Counted from the stretch's first letter, positions 1-13,836 are shown. The stretch: 64,000 nt of DNA from Osedax fenrisi (GCA_964019155.1 OZ025240.1:35442269-35506268), one strand, 5' to 3'. Notes: a model not told the origin generated them from the sequence alone. Numbers and translations are program-made.

Positions 1-644
<644 letters not shown>

Positions 645-903
645 AAATGTAAATGTAAATAGTTTATTATACACTGCATTAATGTTTTATAAACATTCTT
701 AGAGTGTGAACGAATAAATTAAACAGAACAAATATTACTAATTGTTTTTAGCATTTAAAAACATAACATGATAAATATATACATACATATATGTGTATAT
801 AAATATATAAACGTATATAAATAAATATACACAAATATACAGATACATACAATACTTTCGTATATGTTATAAACTTTAGAATATTATTATACAATTATTA
901 CAA

Positions 904-1307
904 TCAATAGTTATTTAATATATAACGATGTAAATGTTTCTTGAACGTATAATGGTTAATCATATTCTTAATGTTGGATGGAAGTTTGTTCCAAAGGTAA
1001 GGGGCATACCACCGATAAGATAGCTCGCCATATATTGAAGAATTAATTTTAGGTAGTTCAAGGTTAATTGTAGAATTAGATCTCAATTGCGAGTTATTAT
1101 AGATAACTGTAGCATATTATATATATACAATAGGTTTCTTAAATACTATAGCTTTATGCGTTATAGTGAGTATTTTATATATAATAGATTGCTTAGTATT
1201 ATGCCAATTGATTTTAGAACGAAGTTCAGAAATACTTGTAGAATAATCAGTATAAGGAATTTTAAATATAATTCGAATGCACCTATTTATAATGGAATCA
1301 CATTTTT
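904..1307 (-). mobile_element. CR1/L2-like LINE, 3' end of reverse-transcriptase ORF (relic)
   Basis: On the minus strand the frame ending at 904 reads LELPKINSSIYGELSYRWYA and then PYLWNKLPS, the usual C-terminal signature of CR1/L2-type LINE polyproteins (pattern YGxLSFRYxAPxLWNxLP). Further upstream, in another frame after a stop and an AT run near 1117, ELRSKINWHNTKQSIIYKIL and THKA match the 'LHWLPIxxRIxYKILLLTHKA' stretch of the same families. The piece is 5' truncated at a TAG array and broken by at least one stop or frameshift, so it is inactive. Confidence 0.75.
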
Positions 1308-1308
1308 T

Positions 1309-1424
<116 letters not shown>

Positions 1425-1516
1425 ATTGATCCGTGAATGTATGTAATATATTGTAATATCATAATGTAATGTTTCGGATAGTTTAGTTCACCCATCCCTC
1501 TTTAGACGCTTTAGTC

Positions 1517-1750
1517 CAGTGGTTCCCAACCTATGGGTCATGACCCAAATTTGGGTCATTGGGTTTTTTGTTTTGGTCATGAGCTAATTTCTAAAAATAT
1601 TTATATATATATATATATAGTATAGTTTATATTATTCGTTTATGAATGATATTTAATAATAAAAATAAAAGTATTCATTGGGTCATGTAATATTTTAAAT
1701 TAATAATTATCGAAAAATGGTCATGACTAAAAAGGTGTGATTGGCCACTG
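1517..1750. mobile_element. hAT-type MITE with CAGTGG termini
   Basis: Starts CAGTGGTTCCCAACC followed by GGGTCATGACCCAAA and ends GGTCATGACTAAAAAGG ... TTGGCCACTG, so the ends are inverted (CAGTGG.../...CCACTG with shared GGTCATGAC subterminal blocks). Candidate 8-bp target duplication CTTTAGTC (1509-1516) and TTTTAGAC (1751-1758), 6 of 8 matching. The CAGTGGTTCYCAACC start is typical of non-autonomous hAT elements. There is no coding capacity. Confidence 0.8.
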
Positions 1751-2169
1751 TTTTAGACCGTTAGCCCCTTATATCGCTGTGCTATGTTACCGTTGTATGA
1801 AAACATCTAGGTAGATATAGTATAGCTGGCCATGCTGAGAAACATGACTGTATACTGTATAGAAGTATGACTGTATAATATAGCGTATTGTACTATCGAG
1901 TATAGATATCGCTATATAATGTATTACCATTATATATTAACCTATTAATTAATAAACTATACATTTCTAAATAGTATTATAATAATAACTATTTATTAAT
2001 ATATTTTATAATACATTACAAAATTTACCAATACTGTTAAAACTAGTTATAATAATGTAATATATATATATATATATAATAAAAACATAATATATATATA
2101 AATTATATATAATAATAGATTAATGTAAACTATTAAAATAATTGTAATAACATCATAATAATAAAAAAT
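1751..2169. other. AT-rich intergenic DNA
   Basis: AT-rich sequence with short TA runs (about 2060-2076). No coding, repeat-family or RNA signal seen. Confidence 0.6.
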
Positions 2170-2347
2170 TTATTTATTATTAACTTTTCCTTCGACTTCA
2201 TTAACTAGATCATTTTTGTATTTAACACTTTTTTCCTTGCCGTCGTTATATCCTAAATCTAGTTCAGAAATACTCTCGTCTTTGTTAGTGGCAGGATAAC
2301 TAGGTGCATTGGTGACACGTGACTTAACTTGTATGGGTGTGTTCTTT
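2170..2347 (-). CDS. Probable terminal exon: cytoplasmic tail of a type I membrane protein
   Basis: Minus-strand open stretch of 58 codons plus stop (stop at 2170-2172) preceded by a good acceptor (TCATCACAG) at 2348-2350. The encoded tail is hydrophilic and rich in K, N, D and E, and includes SELDLGYNDGKEK. It starts in phase 2, which exactly fits the phase-2 donor of the hydrophobic exon at 4252-4303, restoring an Arg-Lys pair just after a membrane helix. That is the expected stop-transfer arrangement. It may be the 3' end of the leucine-rich-repeat gene whose ectodomain exon is at 13837-14496 (inference). No family is recognised from the tail itself. Confidence 0.45.
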
Positions 2348-4196
2348 CTGTGATGACTAAATTAAAGTTATTGATAAATAGTTAATCAATTATCAAATAT
2401 ATATATATATATATTATCATATTTAGTATTTTTACACCAGAGTTTAATATAAAGTGTATCGATAAATTAATTACTCTAAACAGTATTATAAGTTTAATAA
2501 TAAAAATCATATATATATATATATTAAAACAATATATTTGACTTCTTATTTATACTGATATAAATAAAATGAACAATAATACAATGCGTATGAACTTTCC
2601 ATAACATTATTATATAATATCATATAATTGAGTATTATTCATATAGTTAAATTTAAATATATAAAATATTATATATATGTAGTTGTGGCCGAAGTACAAT
2701 AATCAGAAAGTGTTTGATCTTTATTAATTAAACATCAATCACCCATAAGATAACCAAACCCTGTAAATAATAATGATTCTGAACAATAAACAATGATGAG
2801 ATTCACATTACCTCTGTTCCAATACTAATATTAATAATGATTCGTAATAAGTAAGTGGTTGGCTATTGATGGTATCGCGTGTGCTTATGCTATTTCAATA
2901 CACGACTTTCGAAAACATAACGACGTATTTCTTACTTTGAACTAGTGAAACTTTCGATTGCAACACTATTGGTAACCATTATAATGGTAATAATTATTTA
3001 ACTAATTTAAACTATATATATATATATATATATATTAATATGTTCATTATTAACGGTTTAATTATAATTCGATAGAAACTCAATTATAAATATAGTTTTA
3101 ATTATAAATCATAAAAATAATATATATCGACATTAATAATTTAAAACTAGAATTTAAATTTAATTAGATATATGTAGTTATAATGTATACGTATAAGCAT
3201 TGATGTACCTCATTGGTGTGCATGTATATACTCATATAAATGTAATAACTAAGTAATATTACATAATACCAATTTGTAATGTATATTATATAATATTAAA
3301 TGTCTTTAAATGTCTATAGGTTAGATGTAGCGAATGTTTATTTAAATTTATGTATTTGAATTTCCCGTAATATCCCGTAATATCCCTTAATATATGTATA
3401 ATTTTGTGGATTATCCTGCAACGTATCCGGCAATTCAATCATATTATTATTTTTTAAATCCCAATTAATATCGGAATCGAGGATTTTATTAAACGAATTA
3501 GCCTGAAGGCTATAGCCTTATATGCCTATATATGGTATCGCTAGTGATATAATTGTCGAGTCGTTCAAAGCACAGCCTTAGGGTGGGTAATTTTGCGCAA
3601 AATCTAGAGTATACGCAAATATTTTGTTTTTTATAAATCTGTATCTGTAACAGAAAAAACAGTGTTTTTTTCAAATATGATATTCATATTTGTTATTCGG
3701 TTACATCTCAGAACACAATATTTATTAAAAGTAGTTTTTTTGTATTTTGGAAATGTCACTTACTATTTAAATAATCATTATAATGAATATATCTAGAATG
3801 ATCATATATGAATAATATAATCATATATAATAATCTTATATTTATTATTAAAATTATAAATATATTTATATAAATTTTATCAAATTACAAGTATTTAAAT
3901 GTACCGTTAGGTTGCAATATTTTACATTTTACCTCTTGTAAATTTGAAAAAAAATATTCTATTCAAATGCACATCGAAAATTTAGAATTTTAAAATAAAA
4001 TATTCTTATATTTCTACAAATCATATATATTATATTGAAGTATATTTGATTATAATATATATATTACTAATTTTTAATATAACCTCCCTACAACTTATAT
4101 TAGTATATTTTAAATATAATGGAAATATTATAAAAATGTATATAATATCATATATATTATATCGGTTGTTATCATGTATTATTATGTTTTAATATA

Positions 4197-4239
<43 letters not shown>

Positions 4240-4251
4240 TACATATATTAC
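2348..4251. other. AT-rich sequence, probable intron of the minus-strand membrane-protein gene
   Basis: No supported exon. Short TA microsatellites occur at about 2398-2414, 2508-2524, 3014-3035 and 4199-4235. Donor-like GTAAGA and GTAATG sites on the minus strand near 2800-2930 follow short open stretches, but I could not connect them to a protein. Confidence 0.5.
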
Positions 4252-4303
4252 CTTACAAATACCATGAACATACAAATTAATAATACACATACAACTATAC
4301 TTC
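4252..4303 (-). CDS. Small exon encoding a transmembrane helix
   Basis: A 52-bp minus-strand segment bounded by a strong acceptor (TTTTTTTAG) and a donor (AAG/GTAATA). In the open frame it encodes SIVVCVLLICMFMVFV, a 16-residue hydrophobic helix. It ends in phase 2 and joins the tail exon 2170-2347 in frame, giving helix-Arg-Lys-hydrophilic tail. It is in the same orientation as the leucine-rich-repeat exon at 13837-14496, but the phase of that upstream junction is not settled, so membership of that gene is inferred. Confidence 0.45.
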
Positions 4304-4383
4304 CTAAAAAAAGTATTATAATTAATAAATCCATTAATTTAATTATATATTATATATATATATATATATATATTTATAATTAA

Positions 4384-4386
<3 letters not shown>

Positions 4387-4469
<83 letters not shown>

Positions 4470-4622
4470 CAAAAAAAGCATAATTAGACAGCTATGTATT
4501 TATACATGTAAATAAATATACATATATGTATCATTATGCAGGTGACCCTTATTCATATTATGATATCACTCCTCTATGTAATCTGATAGATATTTCTGGG
4601 TAGTAATATCTATATAATTTCA

Positions 4623-4671
<49 letters not shown>
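4387..4671. repeat. AT dinucleotide arrays
   Basis: Two long (AT)n tracts, about 4387-4467 and 4627-4671, separated by about 150 bp of unremarkable AT-rich sequence. Such tracts are scattered through the whole window. Confidence 0.95.
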
Positions 4672-4680
<9 letters not shown>

Positions 4681-4797
4681 TTATATATATATATAACTTT
4701 ATATAATTATAATCGAAATATCAAATTAACTATGTCCACTATTGTGACAATCATGTAGGTATACTAGATGGGCATCGATTATCATATCATGTACTAG

Positions 4798-7590
4798 CTA
4801 AATAGATATGTACGCAGAAAAGGAGTGAACGAAATACAAACCACAGAAGGTCACAAACTTTACTACATTGGAAATGACAACAAACACATTAATGGTGTTG
4901 GATTTTTGATAAACAGTGAAGTAACACGCATGGTTATGTGCTTCACTCCGATAAATGACAGAATAGCAATAATAAGACTGCATGCAACCCCTTTTAACAT
5001 ATCAATTATTCAAGTATATGCACCGACAACAGATCATACAGATGAAGAAATTGAAACATTCTATAATGAATTGCAAAACTCAATCTCAAAAATTTCAAAG
5101 AAGGATATAATTGTGATCACAAGGTGATATGAATGCAAAAATTGGTAAGGATGCACATACGAAATGGGGATCAACTTCTGGAATATTTTGCAATTCAGTA
5201 ACAAACGAGAGAGGATATCGACTTCTGGAATTCGCAAAAACAAACGAGTTAAAAATTGTTAATACATTTGGCCCGCACAAAAAATCACGAATACAAACTT
5301 GGCTTAGCCCTGGAGGAATATATCATAATCAAATCGATTATATTTTAGTGAGTAAACGTTTTTCCACAAGTGTGAATATAAATAAGACTAGATCATTCCA
5401 TGGAGCTGACATAGGTAGTGACCATGACATGCTGATGATGACTTTTAGTCTACACCTGAAAAATCCTAAGAAAAATAAATTTACTCGAAATAAATTCGAT
5501 CTAGAAAAGCTGAAAAATCCAGAGACCAAAAAACTATTTGAAAAAAAAATAAATGAAAAACTGACAGAACAAAAATTAACAGAAATTTAAAATACAGAAG
5601 AAATGTTACAGAAACTAAATATAACTATGACAGAGACAGCAACTGAAATCCTAGGAAAACACAGAGAAAATAAAAAAAATGGATAACAAATGAACTGATG
5701 GATATGTGTGACTTGAGAAGAGAACTGAAAAAGACTAAATTTGAACCAGGAAGTACGTACAAACAAATAAATAACACAATAAAGAAGGAGATGAGAATAG
5801 CAAAAGAAATCTGGATTAATAACAAATGTACTGATATTGGTGAATGTCTAATTAGAAGCAATACCAAGAAAGCCTACCAAATTGTAAATGAGCTAACAAA
5901 AAAGAAGTACAAAACAATAGTTAATGTACATGATAAAGATGGAAAGTGCATAACAGATAAAACAGAAGTTCTGAAACGTTGGACATAATATTGTTCTGAA
6001 CTGTGTACATATAATGCAGAAGGAGATATATCAGTACTTACAGTAAATAAACCATCAAACCAGGATAATTTTCCTATATTGAAAAGTGAAGTTGAGGCTG
6101 CTATCCAGGCATTAAAGATGGGAAAATCAGCTGGGATTGACAATATACCAGCCGAATTAATTAAAGATGGAGGACATATAGTGATTCAAATACTGCTAGA
6201 TATATGTAACAAAATATGGGAAACTGGAATCTGGCCATCAGACTGGACATCAATGATAATAAGTTTACATAAGAAAGGAAGCAAACAGAAATGTGAAAAT
6301 TATAGGACAATAAGCCCTATATCACACTCTAGTAAAATAATGCTAAAGATAATCCTAAACAGATTGAAACATTACACGGAAGAGTTCATTTCTGAAGAGC
6401 AAGCTGGATTTCGAACAAGTACTAGCGAACATATATTCAACTTAAGAGTAATCTCAGAGAAATATTCTCAGCATAGTAAACCATTATATCAAGTTTTCAT
6501 CGATTTCAAAAAAGCGTTTGATAGAATATGGCACAACGCGTTATGGTCGGCAAAGAAAAGATTTAATATCAATTAAAAACTAATAGAATCTATACAACAT
6601 CTATACAATAAAGCAGAAAGTGCAGTTTACTTTGACGGTAAAATCGGAAAATGGTTCAGAACAACAACTAGAGTTAGGCAAGGCTGTCTACTTTCACCCA
6701 CACTATTCAATATTTTGCTTGAATATATAATGAACGATGCTTTAGATAATCATGTAGGTTCAGTAAATATTGGTGGTAAAATAATCACAAATCTGAGATT
6801 CGCAGATGACATCGATGGATTAGCAGGTAGTGAATCTGAATTAGCCAATCTTATTAAAATAATCGACAATACAGCACGTGCATATGGAATGGAAATAAAC
6901 TCTACGAAAACACAATTAATGTCAAATTCTGAATGTAGTTTCACATCAGAAATAAAAATAAATAACGAGCCACTAAAAGTAGTTGATAGTTTTAAATACT
7001 TAGGAGCTATCATCGACGATAAAGGTTCAAAGGCTGAAATATTAGCTAGAACCGGACAGACGATTGCAGCTCTATCTAGACTAAATGTTATATGGTATGA
7101 TAAAACACTAAAACTGAAACTGAAAATCCGACTACTGCAGTCACTAGTTAACTCAATTTTCTTATATGCGTGTGAGACATGGACAATAACGAAGGAACTG
7201 CAAAGAAAAATAACAACATTAGCAATGCGGTGCTTAAGACGATTATTGAACATATCATACAGAGATAGAATTACTAACATTGAAGTACGCAATAGAGTTA
7301 CCAAAGAAATCGGTCCACATTCGTAACTACTAGCAATGGTCATCACGAAAAAACTGAGATAGTTTGGTCATGTGATAAGATCAAATTCCATGTCCAAAAC
7401 AATTCTTCATGGTTCTATTGAAGGTATAAGAAGACGAGGTAGGCCAAAAATTCAATGGCAAGACAATATCGTGAAATGGACTGGTCTTGATATAAATAAA
7501 GCGATGAGAACTGCAGAAAATAGAGAGGGATGGAAAAAAATTGTGACGAAATCTACTGCACCCCTCCGGCATCCAAATGCTATGGGATAG
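4798..7590 (+). mobile_element. RTE-clade LINE, endonuclease-reverse transcriptase ORF, degraded
   Basis: Plus-strand remains of one polyprotein. Order: apurinic-type endonuclease (VRRKGVNEI near 4810, VYAPTTD near 5017, GDMNAKIG near 5122, WLSPGG and NQIDYIL near 5300-5345, GSDHDMLM near 5416); linker; reverse transcriptase (GKSAGIDNIPAELIK near 6120, LHKKGS near 6265, EEQAGFR near 6400, VFIDFKKAFD near 6500, RQGCLLSPTLFN near 6675, catalytic FADDID near 6800, KYLGAIIDD near 7000); C-terminal HVIRSNSMSK and RRRGRPKIQWQDNI (7367-7470). This layout matches RTE-type endonuclease-RTs. Breaks: frameshifts near 5121 and between 5590 and 5698; stops at 5588, 5986, 6574, 7324 and about 7360. The 5' end is truncated (stop at 4795) so the endonuclease N-terminus is missing. 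Not functional. Confidence 0.9.
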
Positions 7591-9283
7591 GTAAAAAAAA
7601 TATATAATATTAAATAGTTTATTTCAAATGTAATAATATAACTACGCATAGTATGACCTATATTTCTATGTATGTAATATCAGTAAATATATAGGCTTAC
7701 ATATATGATAGATGTTAGACTAATCCTCTTAATCCCCTGTATATTCAATGGGCTATTATTGCGAACACCACTACTACTTTCAAATACTGAATAATAAAAA
7801 TGAACTAAACAATAACTTATTAATACCGATACCGTCGTTTGGTTTACATGTAAAAGATATGAAAAAAATGCTATTTTTAGAAATCTATTAACTGAAAAAA
7901 TATTCACTTTTTTTGTTTGTTTTTAATCTATTAATGATATTCCATATTTGTATATTATATGTTGACATTTATAGATGTTTACACATCTTTATGTTATCGT
8001 TTCTAAAAAAAATAATTGAAATATCTGATAAAAAATATTAATTTATCAACTAAATTGCTAATTAAAATTGTTAAATAAATATTTTTTAATTTTTACAAAT
8101 AACTTTAATCTTACAAAGTTGTTATCTAGTTATATTGAAAAAATGAAGAAAAAAATATTCAATTGTACATAAGTTAATACTAGTTATGTCAGCATGATTG
8201 GTCACAAATAATTATTCTGAGTAAATCAAGTTTCAAATATAATATATGAATATAAACAATATGATTATAATCATATAATCATGTATACAGGTACACATAA
8301 TATAATATAAACAAAATGAATAATGTAATGAACATAATTTAAACACCATTTTAAAGATAATATTTGAAATATTATAATTTTACATTAATAAAAAATTTGA
8401 AATTAAATTTTTTTTCGAAAAAATCAATGGAATCGCGTCCCCTTATTTATTAAGATAAATGAATAACACCTACATCTAAAATTAAATATATTAGATTACT
8501 TGTTTTACATGTTTACTATAGTTCGAATTTGTAAATGTATCTTTACTCTTTATCACTAGTATCGTATATATTCTTTATTATTGCGTGTACACAATGAGAA
8601 CCATATAATTATAATTAGATAATATTGAAATAACAGTATCTACCTATCTATATAAATATAAAATTATATTTAACTTTATAACGAATATAGATATAATTTA
8701 ATGGTTGTTTTGTACTTTACTATATTATAATGATATCGTATGCTTAGTCACTCTTAAATCACTCTTAAATCACTCTTAAATCACTCTTAAATCACTCTTA
8801 AATCACTCTTAAATCACCCATTGCATCCGAGCATGTTAAAATTACATGTCGCCTAGATCCGATCGTTTGTGTTTTTTTTAAATATGTACGCACGTTTTTA
8901 ATGATCACTAAATTATAGTTTCATTGTTTGTAACGAAACATTTATGGTTACATAAGATCATACAATTATAATTTAAAATACTATAATAATGTAATTCAAT
9001 ATTTACTAAATAAGTAGTAGAAATTAAAGACCAAATAAAAGTGACATGTAAAATTATTATATTAATGACAAATTATGTTAATAATAAAAAAATGTTCTAA
9101 TAGATTACCTATATCATATTTTTTAGTTTAAAAAGTTCAATAATAAAGTTTACTGATTGATCGTCAACAATAGTGATACCTAATAACATAATATTGCTAT
9201 TATTTTTACATAATAGTTTTATATTTTGTTCTGAATAAGTAAAGAATAATGGTTATAAATATAGGTTAATCTACCTATATGTA
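7591..9283. other. AT-rich intergenic DNA downstream of the RTE LINE
   Basis: Probable LINE 3' sequence at first, then AT-rich DNA with no supported gene. The only structured item is the 11-bp tandem repeat at 8748-8813. Confidence 0.55.
8748..8813. repeat. 11-bp minisatellite, six copies
   Basis: Six perfect head-to-tail copies of TCACTCTTAAA. The lack of divergence between copies suggests recent expansion. Confidence 0.97.
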
Positions 9284-9710
9284 GGGGAGAGTACTCGAAT
9301 ACCGACACCCTAATTATTGTTACCCCGGTATTATGAAAATGTATGTTGCTTAGGTAAACGTCAATAACTTTGTCATAAATTATCAAAAATACAAAATATT
9401 TTCGGCACATTGTAAAATATAATTAGATCTATACGCTGTATTTAAAATATTTAAAACATATATATTTTCAAATGATTGATAATCGATATTGTACTTCAAA
9501 AATTTTATAAATTATGAGTTGTAACGAAAAAATCAGTTTTTTGTATATAATTAAAAAAATATAAATATTTAATAAAAAATTATACTTATATAAATTAGAA
9601 TTATATTGATTAACATTTCATACATTAATTATTTTTTGATTGGAATTATATTTTAGAAGATATCTAGGGTGTCGATATTACGTGCATGTCGATATTATAG
9701 CACTCTCCCC
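9284..9710. mobile_element. TA-flanked MITE, GGGGAGAGT family (short form)
   Basis: Terminal inverted repeats GGGGAGAGTACTCGAATAC near the left end and GCACTCTCCCC at the right, both with an internal CGACACCCT/AGGGTGTCG block, flanked by TA on both sides (9282-9283, 9711-9712) as for Tc1/mariner-type insertions. The interior matches 29040-29431 almost base for base, so this is an internally deleted relative of the element at 28441-29431. No ORF. Confidence 0.8.
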
Positions 9711-9850
9711 TATTTAGGTACTATATATACTTATTTTATAATTATAATTAAATTCTTTATTTAGGCTGATAGCATTATAGAGATCACTGACTTGTGTAAA
9801 TATGCAAACAAATCTATGACAGCTTACTAATAATGACCTACTGTCTATAG

Positions 9851-11094
9851 GAAATACCTATTTCTTTATTATCGCCTTTTTCTAAAATTATAGAAAAAGT
9901 ATTAAAACATAGATTTCTAGATTTCATGGAGAAAAACAAGGTGATGAACAATGCCCAATACGGTTTTAAAAAGGGGGTTTCAACTTCGGATGCATTATCA
10001 GATCTAACTGGGTTCATATCCTTGAATAAAAAGAAATACTGTGCTACTCTATCGATTGACTTAAAGTAAGCATTCGACTCCATCAGTCACGATATTCTGA
10101 TAATAAAGTTAGAGAAGTATGGTTTTCGAGGAGTAGTTCTTAAATTGTTAGTATCTTTCCTTAGTAACAGAAATCAATATGTATCTTATAATAGTTATAA
10201 ATCACAACTAAATAATATTAAATATGGTGTACCTCAAGGTTCATTCTTTGGACCCTTATTATTCTTGATATTTATAAATGATATATTAAATATTAAATCT
10301 CTAGGTCATTTTGTACTATTTGCTGATGATACCTCAATTACTTTCCATGCAAATAATGTTGTTGAACTTGAAACTAATATGAACAATACTTTAAAATATC
10401 TAGATATATGGCTTTCTATTAACAAACTAACAATTAATTTAAACAAAACAAACTCTATAGTATTTAATAATGATAAAATTAAACTAGCTATTATATTACA
10501 TAATACTAGAATTATTCAGAAAAATTCTATAAAATTTCTTGGTGTTACAATTGATGCTAATATGAACTGGAAAATTCATACAAATTTGGTTAAATCCAAA
10601 TTATACTATGGCATTTCAATTCTAAGAAAATTAAATAAAATATTACCTATTCACATTCTAAAACTATTATACTACTCTGTATTTATTTGTCATATTAACT
10701 ACTGTACCCATATTTGGGGTAAAAATTATGAAATTACTACGAGACATATATCTATAGCTCAGAATAAAGCTATACGATTATTATACAGGAAAAATAATAT
10801 AACTAATGTTGATTATATCTATAAACAACAGAGAATCTTTACTTTTAAAGAACTACTATTTGTGAATACATGTAAATTCATGTTCAGAGTTATAAAAGGT
10901 ATGATCCCTCAAAGACTTACTAATTATTTCATAAGATATTATTTAAAATATAACATGCGAGATTCATATAGATTTATAAACCCTATGGCAAAAAATAATT
11001 GTAAACAATTTAATATAACAAATAATAGATCTAGATGCTGGAACAATCTTCCAATGTCTCTAAAATCTATTTATAGTAGTATTATAATACTATA
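9851..11094 (+). mobile_element. CR1/L2-like LINE reverse transcriptase, 5' truncated, nearly open
   Basis: One plus-strand frame runs about 415 codons with a single internal stop (10067-10069). It starts within RT domain 1 (PISLLSPFSKIIEKVLKHRF) and carries QYGFKKG, SIDLK*AFDSISHDIL (the stop sits next to the catalytic-domain Lys), YGVPQGSFFGPLLFLIFIND, catalytic FADDTS near 10322, LNKTNSIVF, KFLGVTID, and a C-terminal RSRCWNNLPMSLKSI block. This order fits the CR1/L2 group. An in-frame stop at 9848-9850 marks the 5' truncation; no endonuclease remains. The ORF ends at 11092-11094, and the 3' UTR probably runs to the ATTC tail near 11908. Little damage suggests a fairly recent insertion. Confidence 0.88.
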
Positions 11095-11908
11095 ATGTAT
11101 ACATTAAAACAATTTTGTATTAAAATTAAGAATCTAATATATACAGGTTTTATATTCTAACATTATATTATTCACCAGATCCTATACGTGTATACACGAT
11201 CTCAATACCCAAGCTCAGAGTTAATGCAGCTTGGAATGGAAAAGTCATTTGTCCATTTATTACCCTTTATTATTTTATTAAAATTATTTATATACATTTT
11301 ATTATATCATACTTTTTTTTCGTAATTCTACTAACATGTTGAGTATTTGAGTAATTGAGTTTGCTTACTCACTGTATTATTTATTATTACTTATAAGTAT
11401 GATTAATTTTTATTTGTTGGTATGTACGTATTTGAATAGTGCGTAGATATATGCGTGTAGCTTGCTTGTGATTGCCAGGGGATATTGTCTAATTGATCAT
11501 GTGACGATTATGTCAACAAAACATTACAATTTATGGATTTAACAACCCAGGGCCTGACCAACCCATATGGGCCTGACCAACACGAGACTTCTCGCATGGT
11601 TTGGTTTGGCAATTCCTCAATGTACGTTACTTGCACGGCTGCATGCATGCATCTATATCACTTTACATATTATGTTACGTTATGTGACTTCATTATCGAT
11701 ATAAGATATAGTATCATATCTCGATTATTACCATTATACTGTTACTACTACTATTATTATTATTATTATTGTTGTTATTATTATTATTATTATTATGTTA
11801 TTAAGGGTATCCTTAGTATAAGCTAAACATAGCTTATGGGTATCCCTCCGATTATTATAGCAAATATTCGGTAAATAAAATTCATTCATTCATTCATTCA
11901 TTCATTCA
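11095..11908 (+). mobile_element. Probable 3' UTR and (ATTC)n tail of the preceding LINE
   Basis: AT-rich sequence with a TTA/TAC microsatellite (about 11745-11797), followed by GTAAATAAAA and seven ATTC units (11880-11908). CR1/L2-type LINEs commonly end in short tandem repeats rather than poly-A, and the orientation agrees with the ORF at 9851-11094. That this is one element is inferred from position only. Confidence 0.45.
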
Positions 11909-12109
11909 ATAAGTATATTCATATGTATTTGATTATATTAACCATGTTTTAAGTTATCTGCTCTGGACGTCGTCACTTTGGTCGGCATATAAGGTCTGTA
12001 CGTATGTGAACCTAAAATAATATTTATTATTTTATTATCATATATTGATTATTATATTTAATTGAATTATATAGTTATATATATATATATATATATATAG
12101 TTATAATAT

Positions 12110-12340
12110 GTTGTTTTTTTTATTTTGGTGGAGTTCTTTCGTTCTATCCAAGAATTTAAATGAAGTTTTTACTTATAATCAATGGCTCTAGTGTAGCTTC
12201 GAAGCTGCCCTATTGTTAAGTAAACCGTGGTATAACCGATTAGTTATTTGTACATAATTACATAAGCTCACTTCTAAATAGTATTGTTTAATTGTTATAT
12301 TATTGTGTCGTTGTAGGACCAGTATTATTGGTTCGGGTAG
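12110..12340 (-). mobile_element. tRNA-derived SINE, diverged, head region degraded
   Basis: Matches the central body of the SINE copies at 21673, 45198 and 51905 (shared plus-strand blocks GGTGGAGT, ATGAAGTTTT, ACTTATAA, GGCTCTA, TTCGAAGC and TCACTTCTAAATA) but is the most diverged copy. The tRNA-like promoter region at its right end cannot be recognised. The 3' end points left. Confidence 0.7.
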
Positions 12341-12689
12341 TTATTGATTCTCCTTCCTATAAGTTATAGACTATAACATGTGTATGTGTTGCCTTATAAG
12401 GCAATAGGCAAATCGTAAATGGATACAAATGCAGATGTATGGATAACAATGGTTGCACGTGCACATTCACATAGAAACACATTACATTAGTATAAGTTCA
12501 TTACAATATAGTAACGGAGTGGGTTTCGCTTCGCTCGGTTATATGATATCGTGGTGCGTGTACAGCGGGTATTGTAATAATTCATATGCGAAGCATTATA
12601 ACTTGGATAAAGTTCAGGTTTTAAAGTCGAATAAATATATATACTAAAGTTTATAGAGTTAACATCATTACTTGTATTGTATAAAGTAT
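12341..12689. other. Unassigned sequence
   Basis: Moderately AT-rich, with a slightly GC-richer patch (about 12510-12600). Short open frames on both strands have no recognisable content. Nothing supported. Confidence 0.5.
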
Positions 12690-13410
12690 GCATCGTTGAC
12701 GGTGTCGTGTAGGTCATAGGTCAAATCCTACTACTTCAACCCCCCATCGTAAAAGTCGTCCCTGATTGTCACGTGAATATAAAAATGGAGATTAAACACT
12801 AAATACGAATGGCTTGAAATTTATACCACATATAATTAATATGTATATACACAAATGATTAAAATGAAAGTAATTGGTGCCTACACACGTGTGTGTGTAA
12901 AGTATAACGTAGATTATTTTAATAATATCACATTAAACGATAATTAGTTTATATTTCGACAGAAGTTATTATTTTCCAATTCTATGTTTAATACTATAAG
13001 ATTGTATTCTAAAATTGTCTCTATATACCATTTTAATTAAAAAATATTTTACGCATTTTCGGTTAATTATAGAACGAGTTGAATTTATAATTTGTTGCGT
13101 GTGTCAGTAGTATACCTAGAATTTAAAAATAATAACTTCTTTCGAATCATAATTATAATACTAATCTATTATTGTGTAATTGTCATTTATTGACTGTTTT
13201 TATTAATATCATATCCGTTAAAATCATTCCCTACTTTATATATGAGCGTTACTTTCTTCTAATACATAATTAGACGGTCAATTTGTGTATATGTATGTTA
13301 GTTAAATATGGTTTAAATGTGAAGCGATTCGTACGTAGAGTAATACTGCCACTCGGGTAGTAATGTCGGCAACGATTTTCACGATGGCATGACATATTCT
13401 AATATTCCGG
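12690..13410. mobile_element. Fold-back element, old copy of the 23225-24590 family
   Basis: The left part (CGTCCCTGATTGTCACGTGA, then CACTAAATACGAATGGCTT and TGTCTCTATATACCATTTTA) matches the left arm of the 23225 element. The right part (AATAATAACTTCTTTCGAATC, CATAATTAGACGG, GAAGCGATTCGTACG) matches its right arm in inverted order. The arms have diverged, so this copy is older. No coding capacity. Outer ends are approximate. Confidence 0.65.
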
Positions 13411-13540
13411 TATTAAAGTGAAAGGTTAACAAATATTTAATTATTAATTTAAATGCGTTGTCATGGTGATTTCAACGTCACCACGTAATTAGCTAATGAG
13501 AATGATTGACGTGCTGGTGATCACCACTAAAGTAATTCGC

Positions 13541-13790
13541 ACACACTCTAAAACACAACCACACTCACGAACGATAATACTCTCACCAATAACCACACTC
13601 ACGCACAATCACACTTTCACACACAACCAAACTCACACACAAATACACTCACACACAAATACATACAAACAGACACAAGCACACACACACAAACACACAA
13701 AAACATAAAAACATAAACAAACACACTCACACAAACACACACATACACACACAAAAAACAAACACACATAAACACAAGAAACAGATATAC
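13541..13790. repeat. Degenerate CACA-type microsatellite
   Basis: Imperfect array of ACACAMAC-like units (CA-rich on the plus strand). All long reading frames here are translations of the repeat. Confidence 0.93.
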
Positions 13791-13836
13791 TAATACATAC
13801 AAACCTCATATACAAATATATATATTAAATATTTTA

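Noticed and set aside
2680..2960. Minus-strand open stretches with donor-like sites
   Set aside because: Open stretches are short, mutually inconsistent in phase and not tied to any protein pattern.
6750..7346. 198-codon minus frame
   Set aside because: Antisense shadow of the RTE reverse transcriptase on the plus strand.
12453..12717. Overlapping 64- and 76-codon frames on both strands
   Set aside because: Compositional; no motif, no splice context.
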